Assembly (NCBI RefSeq): GCF_000721235.1
Contig: NZ_JOFH01000019.1
Span: 165,976 to 229,975, forward strand
Origin: Streptomyces olivaceus
GTDB taxonomy: Bacteria; Actinomycetota; Actinomycetes; Streptomycetales; Streptomycetaceae
DNA length: 64,000 nucleotides
Direction: 5' to 3'
Made by a program: the position numbers and the translations under genes
The notes under the pieces: model-generated
Seen by the model: only the letters and a program-made list of their open reading frames with translations
The model's database searches: none
Told to the model about the DNA's origin: nothing
Shown: positions 1 to 12,300 of the stretch, piece after piece
How positions within the stretch are numbered: position 1 is the stretch's first letter
Layout: each line of letters starts with the position of its first letter

Positions 1-706
1 GGTCGATGACGCTTCCGGTGCTGCTCGGCACCGCGAGCGCCGCGAGCAGCAGGCCCCGGGTGGCGGCGGCCTGCTGGACGGCGGTGTCCAGTTCGGCGAG
101 GGCGTACGCGCCGGCGCCCGCGCGGGGCGGCATCTGCTCGGCCAGCTCCTCGGCCAGGGCGTGCAGTTCGGTGATCGCCTCGGAGTAGGCCTCGTGCGCT
201 TCGAGGGCGGTGCTCTTGCCGGTGAGGGCGGCCCGGCGCAGGGCGGCCACGGCGTCCAGGTCCTCGCGCAGCCCGGCGGGGGTGTCGGTGTCGGCCCGCA
301 GTTCCTCGACCTGCCGGTCGACGCGGGCGCTGCGCTGCTCGGAGGGCGCCTTGGACTCGGGGCGCCCGGCCGCGATGTAGGGGGTGACCTCGTCGCGCTC
401 GTCCGCGAGGGAGTGGGCGAGGGTCAGCGCGCCCTGGGTGCGCTCGGCGAGCGTGACCAGGTCCTGCGAGTCGTGCAGCTGCCCGGAGGCGGTCACCACG
501 GACGGGGCGCCGGCCGCGGCGACGGCGGCGGCCACCACCGCGACGGCCACGATCAGGCGGTTGCGTACGTGGGTGGGACGGCCCTTGCCCACGGCAGCCT
601 CCTGCGGTGGAGGGGTGGAGGTGCCGGGGGTCCGCTCCGCGCTCCCCGTGGGGGCCGTCTGCTTGCCTGTGCGACGAGGCCGCGTCTTCTGCACCGGTGC
701 TCGCAT
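1..706 (-). CDS. Sensor histidine kinase, N-terminal part (partial, runs off window)
   Basis: The frame is open from an ATG at 706 to the left window edge, giving 235 visible residues. It starts with a basic, Pro/Thr-rich cytoplasmic tail of about 45 residues. One membrane segment follows (about residues 51-70, LIVAVAVVAAAVAAAG), then a long alpha-helical extracytoplasmic region rich in Ala, Glu and Arg. This resembles the nitrate/nitrite-sensing (NIT) type helical sensor domain of large Streptomyces histidine kinases, but no kinase domain lies inside the window, so the kinase call is an inference. It is divergent from the phosphatase-like gene at 1148. Confidence 0.5.
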   Translation of the reverse strand, partial: MRAPVQKTRPRRTGKQTAPTGSAERTPGTSTPPPQEAAVGKGRPTHVRNRLIVAVAVVAAAVAAAGAPSVVTASGQLHDSQDLVTLAERTQGALTLAHSLADERDEVTPYIAAGRPESKAPSEQRSARVDRQVEELRADTDTPAGLREDLDAVAALRRAALTGKSTALEAHEAYSEAITELHALAEELAEQMPPRAGAGAYALAELDTAVQQAAATRGLLLAALAVPSSTGSVID

Positions 707-1147
707 TCCTGACTCGTGATACCCGTGGGCCCGGGTGGCGCTCCGTCAACTGGCCGGTCGGCGCACGCACCCTCCGCCGAGCTCCGGTCCGTTTCCCGGG
801 CGCCGGCGGCGTGCCGGGCGGGGAGACGGCGTGAGCGGGGCAGGCCCCCACCGGTTCCCGACCCTTGCAGTGCCGGGGGGTGGTGAGCGTGCATGAATCC
901 ACCCCGCCACCCGAAGGAGTGAACCCCGGAGGGTAGTTGGGGAGCAAGTTCCCCTGGCTCGTGCCAAGTGGTCGCGCGGCGTGCCGGTTGGACGTTCGCG
1001 ACGGGCGGTGGCACTATGTGCCGCCACGTGCCGCCGGAGCATGGCCTTCTGCCCCGTATCCGCCTTCTGACCTGCGTCGGCGGGTTGTTGACGCAGAAGC
1101 CGGCAGCCGTTCGCGGACGCGTTGAACGGGTCGTGCAGACTGGCCGG
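707..1147. other. Intergenic region, divergent promoters
   Basis: About 440 bases separate two divergent genes. I found no convincing reading frame of its own. A TTGACG hexamer at 1088-1093 could be a -35 element for the downstream gene, but I see no clear -10. The stretch should hold promoters for both flanking genes. Confidence 0.4.
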
Positions 1148-1939
1148 ATGCGCACGGAACTCGTCTCGGAACCAGGTCTCGCCGAGCACCCCAACGAGGA
1201 CTTCGCGAGCGTCGGGCTACCGGCCTCCGGACAGGGTGGGTCGCTCGTCGTACTCGACGGCGTGACACCGCCACGGACGGCGACGGGTTGTCTGCATTCC
1301 GTTCCCTGGTACACGGCACGCCTCGGCGGCGCACTGGCCGAACTGACCGTCTCCCTGCCCGAGGTTCCCCTCTCCGAGGCCCTGTCGCGCGCCATCGCGC
1401 GTACCTCGGCCGTGCACGCGGAAACCTGTGACCTTTCTCACCCGCGCACGCCGCAGGCGACCGTCGTCCTCGCCCGCTGGTCCCCCGCCTCGGTCGAGTA
1501 CCTGGTCCTGTCCGACTCGACGCTGCTGGTGGAGGCGGTGGACGGCACGGTCTCGGCCGTCCTGGACGACCGGCTGGCCCGCCTGCCCCGTTCGGCCCTC
1601 GCGACGGACGCGATGATCGACGCCGACCTCCGCAACAAGGAGGGCGGCTTCTTCACGGCCGCGGCGGACCCGGCGGTGGCGGAGCGCGCGGTGACCGGGG
1701 TGCTGCCGCGCGACGGGGTGCGCACGCTGGCGGCGCTGACGGACGGGGCCGCACGGTGGGTGGAGAAGTTCCGGGAGGGCGACTGGGGGGACTGCCTGGC
1801 GCTGGTGCGCAAGCAGGGTGCGCAGGCCCTGGTGGACCGCGTACGGGAGTTGGAGCGCGCGGACGCGGCGGGCGACCGGAGGTTCCTGGGCCGCAGCAAG
1901 ACGCACGACGACGCGACGGCGGTCTACGCGGAGCTGTGA
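1148..1939 (+). CDS. PP2C-like protein phosphatase domain protein
   Basis: The protein has 263 residues from ATG 1148. An in-frame upstream extension exists but has no ribosome-binding site or family similarity. Three Asp-containing PP2C-like metal motifs are visible in order: VVLDGVT near residue 35, ALTDGAAR near 200, and HDDATAVY at the C-terminus. This is the spacing expected of a PPM/PP2C fold that dephosphorylates Ser/Thr. The classic DGMGG element is reduced, so activity may be divergent. It is predicted to be cytosolic, without a signal peptide or membrane segment. It stands alone, convergent with the MarR gene. Confidence 0.65.
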   Translation: MRTELVSEPGLAEHPNEDFASVGLPASGQGGSLVVLDGVTPPRTATGCLHSVPWYTARLGGALAELTVSLPEVPLSEALSRAIARTSAVHAETCDLSHPRTPQATVVLARWSPASVEYLVLSDSTLLVEAVDGTVSAVLDDRLARLPRSALATDAMIDADLRNKEGGFFTAAADPAVAERAVTGVLPRDGVRTLAALTDGAARWVEKFREGDWGDCLALVRKQGAQALVDRVRELERADAAGDRRFLGRSKTHDDATAVYAEL

Positions 1940-2039
1940 GCCGGGCACACCGCCCGGCGCTCCCTGCTCCTCCGTGCCCCTGCCTCTCCGTCCGCCACTC
2001 CCCCGTCCTCCGCTCCCCGCCCCCTGCGCCTCCGCCCCC

Positions 2040-2534
2040 TTACTTCTCCATCCCCCGGTTCAGCTCGTGCAGGAGCCGGGCCAGTTCCGTGACCTCGCGG
2101 GGGTCCCAGTCGGCGAGCCGGCGGGAGTAGCGGGCGCGGCGGGCCTCGCGCACCCGGCCGACGCGTTCCTGGCCCTCCGGCGTGAGGGTGACCAGCCAGG
2201 CGCGGCCGTCCGCGGGGTCGGGTTCGCGGGCGACCAGGCCGAGTTCCTCCAGGGCGCGCAGCTGGCGGGACATCGTCGCCTTGCCTACGCCGATGAAGGC
2301 GGCGAGGTCGGTGGCGCGCTGCCCGCCGCACTCGCCGAGCCGGACCAGCAGGCCGTACGCGGACGACTCCAGGTCGGGGTGGACCTCGCGGGCCATCTCG
2401 CCCTGGTTGGCGCGGGCCCGGCGCAGCAGGACCGTCAACTCCCGTTCGAGCGCCAGGAACCCCGGCTGGTTCACACCATGGCCGGACAGGTGGGATTCGA
2501 CTCCGCGACCGCCGCCGTTCCCGTCTTCGTGCAC
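2040..2534 (-). CDS. MarR-family transcriptional regulator
   Basis: The protein has 164 residues and starts at GTG 2534, preceded by an AGGGG ribosome-binding site at good spacing. It shows a MarR winged helix-turn-helix: ATDLAAFIGVGKATMSRQLRALEELGLV is the HTH, followed by a wing containing DPADGRAWLVTLTPEG. MarR proteins bind DNA as dimers and usually repress a neighbour in response to small ligands. The divergent neighbour is the GH25 lysozyme gene at 2774, so it is a natural candidate target, but no operator was identified. Confidence 0.8.
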   Translation of the reverse strand: MHEDGNGGGRGVESHLSGHGVNQPGFLALERELTVLLRRARANQGEMAREVHPDLESSAYGLLVRLGECGGQRATDLAAFIGVGKATMSRQLRALEELGLVAREPDPADGRAWLVTLTPEGQERVGRVREARRARYSRRLADWDPREVTELARLLHELNRGMEK

Positions 2535-2773
2535 GTCAGCCCCTGCCTCGATTTTCCGGTCCTGAAAGTTTCCGCCACGGCCCGCCGTCGCCGCAGCTCG
2601 GCAAGTATTTCGCAGGCTTAGACCAACGGCGGCTTCCGGCCCCTCTTCCCACCCTCCGTTCTACGTGCGTAGCGTCTTCACCGGACCCCCTGCCGGCAGG
2701 CGCACGCCGGCCACGGGTCCTCTCCGCTCGCGCATCCCCCACCGGGCACCACCGAGTCATCGGAGGGCACGCC
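2535..2773. promoter_or_regulatory. Divergent intergenic region between marR and lysozyme genes
   Basis: This 239-base space holds the start regions of both genes. The lysozyme gene has a good GGAGGG ribosome-binding site just before 2774. I could not pick out a clear dyad operator for the MarR protein. Confidence 0.3.
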
Positions 2774-3601
2774 ATGCTCGTGCACAGATCCGGATCGGCC
2801 CGCGTACGGCGCTTCGCCGTCACCGGGATCCTGCTCGCCGCGTTCTCGCTCGTGTTCACCCTTCCCGCCGAGGCGTCGCCGGCCGCCAGCGTGCCGCCGC
2901 GCGGCTCCGCCCACCTGGGCATGGGCGTCGCGGCCCACGACGGCGTACACGGCACCCCCGCCCAAAGCCGCGCGGTCCAGACGGAGGGGGTGGACGTCTC
3001 CAGCCACCAGGGCGACGTCCCCTGGCCGACCCTGTGGAGCAGCGGGGTCAAGTGGGCCTACGCCAAGGCCACCGAGGGGACGTACTACACCAACCCGTAC
3101 TTCGCCCAGCAGTACAACGGCTCGTACAACGTCGGCATGATCCGCGGCGCGTACCACTTCGCCACCCCGGACACGACAAGCGGCGCCGCCCAGGCCGACC
3201 ACTTCGTCGACCACGGCGGCGGCTGGTCCAGGGACGGCAGGACGCTGCCAGGCGTGCTCGACATCGAGTGGAACCCGTACGGAGCCACCTGCTACGGCAG
3301 GACGCAGAGCCAGATGGTCACCTGGATCCGCGACTTCCTGAACACGTACAAGGCCCGCACCGGCCGCGACGCGGTGATCTACACGGCGACCAACTGGTGG
3401 ACCCAGTGCACCGGCGACTACGCCGGCTTCGCCGCCGCCAACCCGCTGTGGATCGCCCGGTACGCGTCCTCGGTGGGCACACTGCCGGCCGGATGGGGCT
3501 TCCACACGATGTGGCAGTACACGTCGTCCGGGCCGACCGTGGGGGACCACGACAGGTTCAACGGTGCACTCGACCGGGTGGTCGCGCTGGCCAACGGCTG
3601 A
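2774..3601 (+). CDS. Secreted GH25 lysozyme (muramidase)
   Basis: The protein has 275 residues with a classic Sec signal peptide: basic RVRRFAV, then a hydrophobic core, then an Ala-rich cleavage region near residue 35. The mature part begins the GH25 fold with GVDVSSHQGDV, in which Asp and the following strand form the catalytic start. It continues with WAYAKATEGTYY, GAYHFATP and VLDIEWN, the usual catalytic acidic positions, and ends with WQYTSSG. This matches Chalaropsis/cellosyl-type N,O-diacetylmuramidases that cut the MurNAc-GlcNAc bond of peptidoglycan. It has no extra cell-wall-binding repeats. A strong terminator follows. Confidence 0.9.
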   Translation: MLVHRSGSARVRRFAVTGILLAAFSLVFTLPAEASPAASVPPRGSAHLGMGVAAHDGVHGTPAQSRAVQTEGVDVSSHQGDVPWPTLWSSGVKWAYAKATEGTYYTNPYFAQQYNGSYNVGMIRGAYHFATPDTTSGAAQADHFVDHGGGWSRDGRTLPGVLDIEWNPYGATCYGRTQSQMVTWIRDFLNTYKARTGRDAVIYTATNWWTQCTGDYAGFAAANPLWIARYASSVGTLPAGWGFHTMWQYTSSGPTVGDHDRFNGALDRVVALANG

Positions 3602-3628
3602 CGGCCCCCGGGCGTATCCGGACGCGGC

Positions 3629-3662
3629 GAAGGCCCGGACTCCGCGCGGAGTCCGGGCCTTC
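3629..3662 (+). terminator. Strong hairpin terminator after lysozyme gene
   Basis: A perfect 16-bp inverted repeat (GAAGGCCCGGACTCCG and its complement) with a 2-base centre lies 28 bases after the lysozyme stop. It has no long T run, as is usual in Streptomyces, and may serve both convergent genes. Confidence 0.8.
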
Positions 3663-3711
3663 CCCTTCACCTACTCACCTTCATCTCTCTTCATGCGTCC
3701 GGCCGCGTCCG

Positions 3712-6135
<2,424 letters not shown>

Positions 6136-6156
6136 GATCTCCCCTTCGGCAGTCAA

Positions 6157-6177
6157 GTTGAGTTACATCGACTCAAT
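6157..6177. promoter_or_regulatory. HAIR-like element (HspR operator) upstream of lon
   Basis: TTGAGT-N7-ACTCAA at 6158-6176 is a perfect 6+6 dyad and matches the core of the HAIR sequence (CTTGAGT-N7-ACTCAAG) bound by the heat-shock repressor HspR. Only the two outermost bases differ. It lies about 20-40 bases before the lon start, as expected for repression. Lon is, from memory, a known HspR target in Streptomyces. Confidence 0.85.
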
Positions 6178-6208
6178 GAAAGAGAGTCCGTGATTGTTCC
6201 CCACGGGG

Positions 6209-6226
6209 TGTTCGCTGTGAGCGATC
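6209..6226. promoter_or_regulatory. Candidate ClgR operator upstream of lon
   Basis: TGTTCGCTGTGAGCGATC contains CGCT-N3-AGCG and fits the actinobacterial ClgR box (CGCYNANRGCG core) with one mismatch. ClgR activates clpP1, lon and its own gene in Streptomyces. The site lies about 75-90 bases upstream of the lon start, next to the HAIR element. Confidence 0.6.
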
Positions 6227-6286
6227 AAGCGCGGCCGCCGCCTCCCCGGTGACAGCACCCCCGGACCGGCCGGCATTCCGCCACCA

Positions 6287-6352
6287 GGACGGGTGCCAGG
6301 ATGAGCCCGGACGGGTGCCAGGGTGAGCCAGGACGGGTGCCAGGATGGGCCG
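6287..6352. repeat. 22-bp tandem repeat, three copies
   Basis: Three near-identical copies start at 6287, 6309 and 6331 with an exact 22-base period. Each begins GGACGGGTGCCAGG and continues with a variable ATGAGCC-like part. The array ends immediately before the start codon at 6353, so it forms the leader of the downstream gene and supplies its ribosome-binding region. Confidence 0.85.
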
Positions 6353-7069
6353 ATGCCCCTCACCACCCACGACTCCCCCGACGCCCCCGAGGTGCTGGAC
6401 CGCCGCGAGGGTCCGTACGGCGAGGTCGTCCTGCGCCGGCACGGGACGCTGCTGCAGATCATCGCGAACGGGTGCTTCCTGATGGACACCTCCGACGGGC
6501 GTTCCGAGCGGCGCCTGGTCGACGCGGCGGCCGGCGCGCTGACGGCGGCCGGGAAGAACACCGGGCCCGGCGGGCGCACCGCGCCGCATCTGCTCATCGG
6601 CGGACTCGGCGTCGGTTTCTCCCTCGTCCACGCCGCCGCCGACCCGCGCTGGGGCCGGATCGCGGTCGTCGAGCGCGAGCCCGCCATCATCGACTGGCAC
6701 CTCGCCGGGCCGCTGGCCGCGCTCTCCGCCGAGGCGCTGGCCGATCCGCGCGCCGAGATCGTCCGGGCGGACCTGGTCGAGTACGTCCGTGAGACTTCCG
6801 ACACGTACGACGCCCTGTGCCTGGACATCGACAACGGCCCCGGCTGGACCGTCACCGAGGGCAACGGCGGGCTCTACGCACCGTCCGGACTGGCGGACTG
6901 CGCGCGGCTGTTGAGGCCCGGCGGGGTGCTCGCCGTATGGTCGGCACAGCCCTCTCCGGATTTCGAAGAAACCTTGCGTAATGCCGGTTTCCAACACGTG
7001 CGTACCGAAGAGATCCCCGTTGCCCGGGGCGTTCCGGACGTCGTGCATCTCGGCGTCGGTCCTGGATAG
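6353..7069 (+). CDS. Spermidine-synthase-like (class I methyltransferase fold) protein
   Basis: The protein has 238 residues from ATG 6353 (MPLTTHDSPD). Earlier in-frame starts fall inside the tandem repeat. A nucleotide-binding glycine loop LLIGGLGVGFSLVH is followed by an acidic strand end VVEREPAIIDWH, and DALCLDIDNGPGW occupies the position of the spermidine-synthase catalytic region. PGGVLAVWSAQPSPDF and the C-terminal strand complete the fold. It therefore resembles polyamine aminopropyltransferases, but the substrate cannot be told from sequence and an S-adenosylmethionine methyltransferase is possible. It is monocistronic and divergent from lon. Confidence 0.7.
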   Translation: MPLTTHDSPDAPEVLDRREGPYGEVVLRRHGTLLQIIANGCFLMDTSDGRSERRLVDAAAGALTAAGKNTGPGGRTAPHLLIGGLGVGFSLVHAAADPRWGRIAVVEREPAIIDWHLAGPLAALSAEALADPRAEIVRADLVEYVRETSDTYDALCLDIDNGPGWTVTEGNGGLYAPSGLADCARLLRPGGVLAVWSAQPSPDFEETLRNAGFQHVRTEEIPVARGVPDVVHLGVGPG

Positions 7070-7182
7070 CAATGGCGTGGGGACTGCCCGTACGCTGCTG
7101 CTCTGACGCGGATCATTCAAGCGTCAATCGCAGTCATGGAATCACCCCACTGATTCCGGAAAGCACACCTCAGGGGCGGGCG

Positions 7183-7923
7183 ATGGAGCAGACACAGACC
7201 TCCCACAACGGCTCGGCGACGGCCACCCAGGGCGCGCAGCGCCGGGTGCTGGTGGTCGAGGACGACCAGACGATCGTGGACGCCATCGCGACCCGTCTGC
7301 GCGCCGAAGGGTTCCTGGTGCAGACGGCGGGCGACGGTCCGGCCGCCGTCGACACGGCCGAGGCCTGGCAGCCCGACCTGCTGATCCTCGACATCATGCT
7401 GCCCGGCTTCGACGGCCTGGAGGTCTGCCGTCGCGTGCAGGCCCAGCGGCCGGTGCCGGTGATGATGCTGACCGCGCGCGACGACGAGACCGACATGCTG
7501 GTCGGCCTGGGCGTCGGCGCCGACGACTACATGACCAAGCCGTTCTCGATGCGTGAACTGGCCGCACGGGTGCACGTGCTGCTGCGCCGGGTGGAGCGGG
7601 CGGTCGTGGCCGCCTCGACGCCGCGCAGCGGCATCCTGCGCCTCGGCGAGCTGGAGATCGACCACGCGCAGCGCCGGGTGCGGGTGCGCAGCGAGGACGT
7701 CCACCTCACCCCCACCGAGTTCGACCTGCTGGTCTGCCTCGCGAACACGCCGCGCGCGGTGCTCTCCCGCGAGCAGCTGCTGGCCGAGGTGTGGGACTGG
7801 GCGGACGCCTCCGGCACCCGGACCGTGGACAGCCACATCAAGGCGCTGCGGCGGAAGATCGGCGCCGAGCGCATCCGTACCGTGCACGGCGTGGGCTACG
7901 CGCTGGAGACGCCGAACCCGTGA
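7183..7923 (+). CDS. OmpR/PhoB-family response regulator
   Basis: The protein has 246 residues from ATG 7183. The receiver domain follows a short tail and shows VLVVEDDQ, the phospho-acceptor Asp in LLILDIMLPG, the conserved Thr in MLTARDD and Lys in MTKPFSM. The C-terminal winged-helix domain contains LTPTEFDLLVCLANTP and ends with RTVHGVGYALE, typical of OmpR. It is translationally coupled to the sensor kinase gene, whose GTG overlaps its TGA. The pair should form a membrane-to-promoter signalling relay; the signal and regulon are not evident. Confidence 0.93.
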   Translation: MEQTQTSHNGSATATQGAQRRVLVVEDDQTIVDAIATRLRAEGFLVQTAGDGPAAVDTAEAWQPDLLILDIMLPGFDGLEVCRRVQAQRPVPVMMLTARDDETDMLVGLGVGADDYMTKPFSMRELAARVHVLLRRVERAVVAASTPRSGILRLGELEIDHAQRRVRVRSEDVHLTPTEFDLLVCLANTPRAVLSREQLLAEVWDWADASGTRTVDSHIKALRRKIGAERIRTVHGVGYALETPNP

Positions 7924-9044
7924 GCGCAGGACGGGAGCCCGCCCGGAGGAACCCCGCCCCACGGAGCGCCGGGGATCCCTGGGGCGGCGTACGCCCGTTC
8001 TCGATCAAGACCAAGCTGGGCGCGCTGGTCGTCACGTCGGTGCTGATCACCACCGGCCTGTCGGTGGTCGCGGTGAACACGAAGACGGAGCTGCGCTTCA
8101 TCACGGTGTTCTCCATGATCGCCACGCTGCTGATCACGCAGTTCGTGGCGCACTCGCTGACCGCGCCGCTGGACGAGATGAACGCCGTCGCCCGGTCCAT
8201 CTCGCACGGCGACTACACGCGCCGGGTGCGCGAGAACCGCCGTGACGAGCTGGGCGACCTGGCCGTCACCATCAACCGCATGGCCGACGACCTGGAGGCC
8301 CAGGACCTGCAGCGCAAGGAGCTGGTGGCGAACGTCTCGCACGAGCTGCGCACCCCGATCGCGGGCCTGCGGGCGGTGCTGGAGAACATCGTCGACGGCG
8401 TCACCGAGGCCGACCCGGAGACCATGCGCACCGCGCTCGGGCAGACCGAGCGGCTCGGCCGGCTGGTGGAGACGCTCCTCGACCTCTCCCGCCTGGACAA
8501 CGGCGTCATACCGCTGCGCAAACGGCGCTTCGAGGTGTGGCCGTACCTGTCGGGCGTGCTGAAGGAGGCCAACATGGTGGCCTCCGCACGCGCGGGCATC
8601 GCCTCGGGCTCGGGCAGCCACACCCGCACCGACGTGCACCTGGCGCTGGACGTCTTCCCGCCGGAGCTGACGGCGCACGCCGACCCGGAGCGGATCCACC
8701 AGGTCGTCTCCAACCTCATCGACAACGCCGTCAAGCACAGCCCGCCGCACGGCCGGGTGACGGTCCGGGCGCGCCGCGGCGAACTGCCGGAATCGCTTGA
8801 GCTGGAGGTGCTCGACGAGGGGCCCGGCATCCCGCGGTCGGAGTGGCGCCGGGTGTTCGAGCGGTTCAACCGGGGTTCGGTGTCCCGGCCGCACGGTCCG
8901 GGCAGCGACGGCGGCACCGGTCTCGGCCTGGCGATCGCGCGCTGGGCAGTGGATCTGCACGGCGGCCGGATCGGGGTGGCCGAATCCGAGCGCGGCTGCC
9001 GGATCGTCATCACCCTTCCGGGGCTTCCGTCGACGTCCGGTTGA
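7920..9044 (+). CDS. Membrane sensor histidine kinase (HAMP-HisKA-HATPase)
   Basis: The protein has 374 residues from GTG 7920, overlapping the regulator stop by 4 bases. Two membrane segments (about residues 34-54 and 60-80) enclose almost no extracytoplasmic loop, so the sensing mode is unusual or intramembrane. A HAMP segment follows (LTAPLDEMNAVARSISHGDY). The H-box is LVANVSHELRTPIAGL. The ATPase lobe shows HQVVSNLIDNAVKHS (N-box), EVLDEGPGIP (G1) and GTGLGLAIARW (G2). It should phosphorylate the response regulator encoded just upstream. No downstream gene appears to be in the operon. Confidence 0.92.
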   Translation: MSAGREPARRNPAPRSAGDPWGGVRPFSIKTKLGALVVTSVLITTGLSVVAVNTKTELRFITVFSMIATLLITQFVAHSLTAPLDEMNAVARSISHGDYTRRVRENRRDELGDLAVTINRMADDLEAQDLQRKELVANVSHELRTPIAGLRAVLENIVDGVTEADPETMRTALGQTERLGRLVETLLDLSRLDNGVIPLRKRRFEVWPYLSGVLKEANMVASARAGIASGSGSHTRTDVHLALDVFPPELTAHADPERIHQVVSNLIDNAVKHSPPHGRVTVRARRGELPESLELEVLDEGPGIPRSEWRRVFERFNRGSVSRPHGPGSDGGTGLGLAIARWAVDLHGGRIGVAESERGCRIVITLPGLPSTSG

Positions 9045-9243
9045 CGTAGGGTTCACAGCGGAGGGTAAAGATCCACGGCGTTCGCGCTGGCGGACACGTG
9101 TGAGCAGGTAAAGGACCGCGGCGCCGGGGCGCCGGGTCCGGGTCTCCCGATCCCGCACGCAACAGAACCTCGCTTGTTTCCCGCCATTTCCAGCGCCGAA
9201 ACGCGGTCTGTGATGTGACTTACGCGACGATGAACGGGCCCGG

Positions 9244-9262
9244 CCTGACCTTCCCGGTCAGG
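9244..9262 (+). other. Small hairpin in kgd leader
   Basis: CCTGACC and GGTCAGG form a 7-bp stem with a TTCCC loop about 60 bases before the kgd start. It could be a leader structure, but its role is unknown and the stem is short. Confidence 0.3.
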
Positions 9263-9324
9263 TAGGCGTAGCCTTGATTCCCGCTGTCCACCATCTTGTG
9301 AAGCGGAAGAGGGCGGTTCTCGCC

Positions 9325-12300
9325 GTGTCGCCACAGTCCCCCAGTAACTCGAGCATCTCGACCGACACCGACCAAGCGAACACCGCGGGCAAGAACCCCG
9401 CGGCCGCCTTCGGTGCCAATGAGTGGCTCGTCGACGAGATCTATCAGCAGTACCTCCAGGACCCGAACTCCGTGGACCGAGCCTGGTGGGACTTCTTCGC
9501 CGACTACAAGCCAGGAGCGCCCGCGGCCCAGACCGCCGCCCCGGCCGCCCCCGGTGCCGCGACCACGGACTCCGGCAGCGCGCAGCCGGCCGCGCCCGCC
9601 CCGCAGGCGCAGGCCGCCGCCCCGGCCGCGGCGCAGCCCGCCGCCCCCGCGAAGCCGGCCGCCCAGGCCCCCGCGGCTCCGGCCGCGAAGCCCGCCGCCG
9701 CGCCGGCCCCGGCCAAGCCCGCCGCCCAGGCGAAGGCCGCGGCGCCCGCCAAGGACGCCGCCGCCGCGCCCGAGGGCCCGGAGACGGTCACCCTGCGCGG
9801 CCCGGCCGCCGCGGTCGTGAAGAACATGAACGCCTCGCTGGAGCTGCCCACGGCCACGTCCGTGCGCGCGGTCCCGGTGAAGCTGCTGTTCGACAACCGC
9901 ATCGTCATCAACAACCACCTCAAGCGCGCCCGGGGCGGGAAGATCTCCTTCACGCACCTGATCGGCTACGCGATGGTGCAGGCCATCAAGGCCATGCCGT
10001 CGATGAACCACTCGTTCGGCGAGAAGGACGGCAAGCCGACCCTGGTCAAGCCGGCCCACGTCAACCTCGGCCTCGCCATCGACCTGGTCAAGCCCAACGG
10101 CGACCGCCAGCTGGTCGTCGCGGCGATCAAGAAGGCCGAGACGCTGAACTTCTTCGAGTTCTGGCAGGCCTACGAGGACATCGTCCGTCGCGCCCGCGAC
10201 AACAAGCTGACGATGGACGACTTCACCGGCGTCACCGTCTCGCTGACCAACCCCGGCGGCCTCGGCACCGTCCACTCCGTGCCGCGCCTGATGCCCGGCC
10301 AGTCGGTCATCATGGGCGTCGGCTCCATGGACTACCCGGCGGAGTTCCAGGGCACCAGCCAGGACACCCTGAACAAGCTCGGCATCTCGAAGGTCATGAC
10401 GCTCACGTCGACCTACGACCACCGGGTCATCCAGGGCGCCGCCTCCGGCGAGTTCCTGCGCCAGGTCGCCAACCTGCTGCTCGGCGAGAGCGGGTTCTAC
10501 GACGAGATCTTCAAGGCGCTGCGCATCCCCTACGAGCCGGTCCGCTGGCTCAAGGACATCGACGCCTCGCACGACGACGACGTCACCAAGGCCGCCCGCG
10601 TCTTCGAGCTGATCCACTCCTACCGGGTCCGCGGCCACGTCATGGCCGACACCGACCCGCTGGAGTACCAGCAGCGCAAGCACCCCGACCTCGACGTCAA
10701 CGAGCACGGCCTCACCCTGTGGGACCTGGAGCGCGAGTTCGCGGTCGGCGGCTTCGCCGGCAAGTCCCTGATGAAGCTGCGCGACATCCTCGGCGTGCTG
10801 CGCGACTCGTACTGCCGCACCACCGGCATCGAGTTCATGCACATCCAGGACCCGAAGCAGCGCAAGTGGATCCAGGACCGCATCGAGCGCCCGCACACCA
10901 AGCCGGAGCGCGAGGAGCAGCTGCGCATCCTGCGCCGGCTGAACGCGGCGGAGGCCTTCGAAACCTTCCTGCAGACCAAGTACGTCGGGCAGAAGCGGTT
11001 CTCCCTGGAGGGCGGCGAGTCCGTCATCCCGCTGCTCGACGCGGTCATCGACTCGGCGGCCGAGTCCCGCCTGGACGAGGTCGTCGTCGGCATGGCCCAC
11101 CGCGGCCGGCTGAACGTGCTGGCCAACGTGGTCGGCAAGTCGTACGCGCAGATCTTCCGCGAGTTCGAGGGCAACCTCGACCCGAAGTCGATGCACGGCT
11201 CCGGCGACGTGAAGTACCACCTGGGCGCCGAGGGCACCTTCACCGGCCTGGACGGCGAGCAGATCGCCGTCTCGCTGGTCGCCAACCCCTCGCACCTGGA
11301 GGCGGTCGACCCGATCCTGGAGGGCGTCTCGCGCGCCAAGCAGGACATCATCAACAAGGGCGGCACGGACTTCACCGTCCTGCCGGTGGCGATCCACGGC
11401 GACGCGGCCTTCGCGGGCCAGGGCGTGGTGGCCGAGACCCTGAACATGTCGCAGCTGCGCGGCTACCGCACCGGCGGCACGGTCCACGTCGTCATCAACA
11501 ACCAGGTCGGCTTCACCGCCGCCCCGGAGTCCTCGCGCTCCTCCATGTACGCCACCGACGTGGCCCGCATGATCGAGGCCCCGATCTTCCACGTGAACGG
11601 CGACGACCCGGAGGCCTGCGTCCGCGTGGCGCGGCTCGCCTTCGAGTTCCGCCAGGCGTTCAACAAGGACGTGGTGATCGACCTCCTGTGCTACCGCCGC
11701 CGCGGGCACAACGAGACCGACAACCCGGCCTTCACCCAGCCGCTGATGTACGACCTGATCGACAAGAAGCGCTCGGTGCGCAAGCTCTACACCGAGTCCC
11801 TGATCGGTCGCGGCGACATCACCCTGGAAGAGGCCGAGCAGGCCCTGCAGGACTACCAGGGCCAGCTGGAGAAGGTCTTCACCGAGGTCCGCGAGGCCGC
11901 CTCCCAGCCGGCCGCGTCCGAGCCCTCGGACCCGCAGGCCGAGTTCCCGGTGGCCGTGAACACCGCGATCACCGCCGAGACCGTCAAGCGGATCGCCGAG
12001 TCCCAGGTCAACATCCCCGACCACATCACCGTGCACCCGCGGCTGCTGCCGCAGCTGCAGCGCCGCGCGGCGATGGTCGAGGACGGCACGATCGACTGGG
12101 GCATGGGCGAGACCCTCGCCGTCGGTTCCCTCCTCCTGGACGGCGTGCCGGTCCGGCTCACCGGCCAGGACTCGCAGCGCGGCACCTTCGGCCAGCGCCA
12201 CGCGGTCGTCATCGACCGTGAGACGGGCGACGAGTTCACGCCGCTGCTGTACCTCTCCGAGGACCAGTCCCGCTACAACGTCTACAACTCCCTCCTCTCC

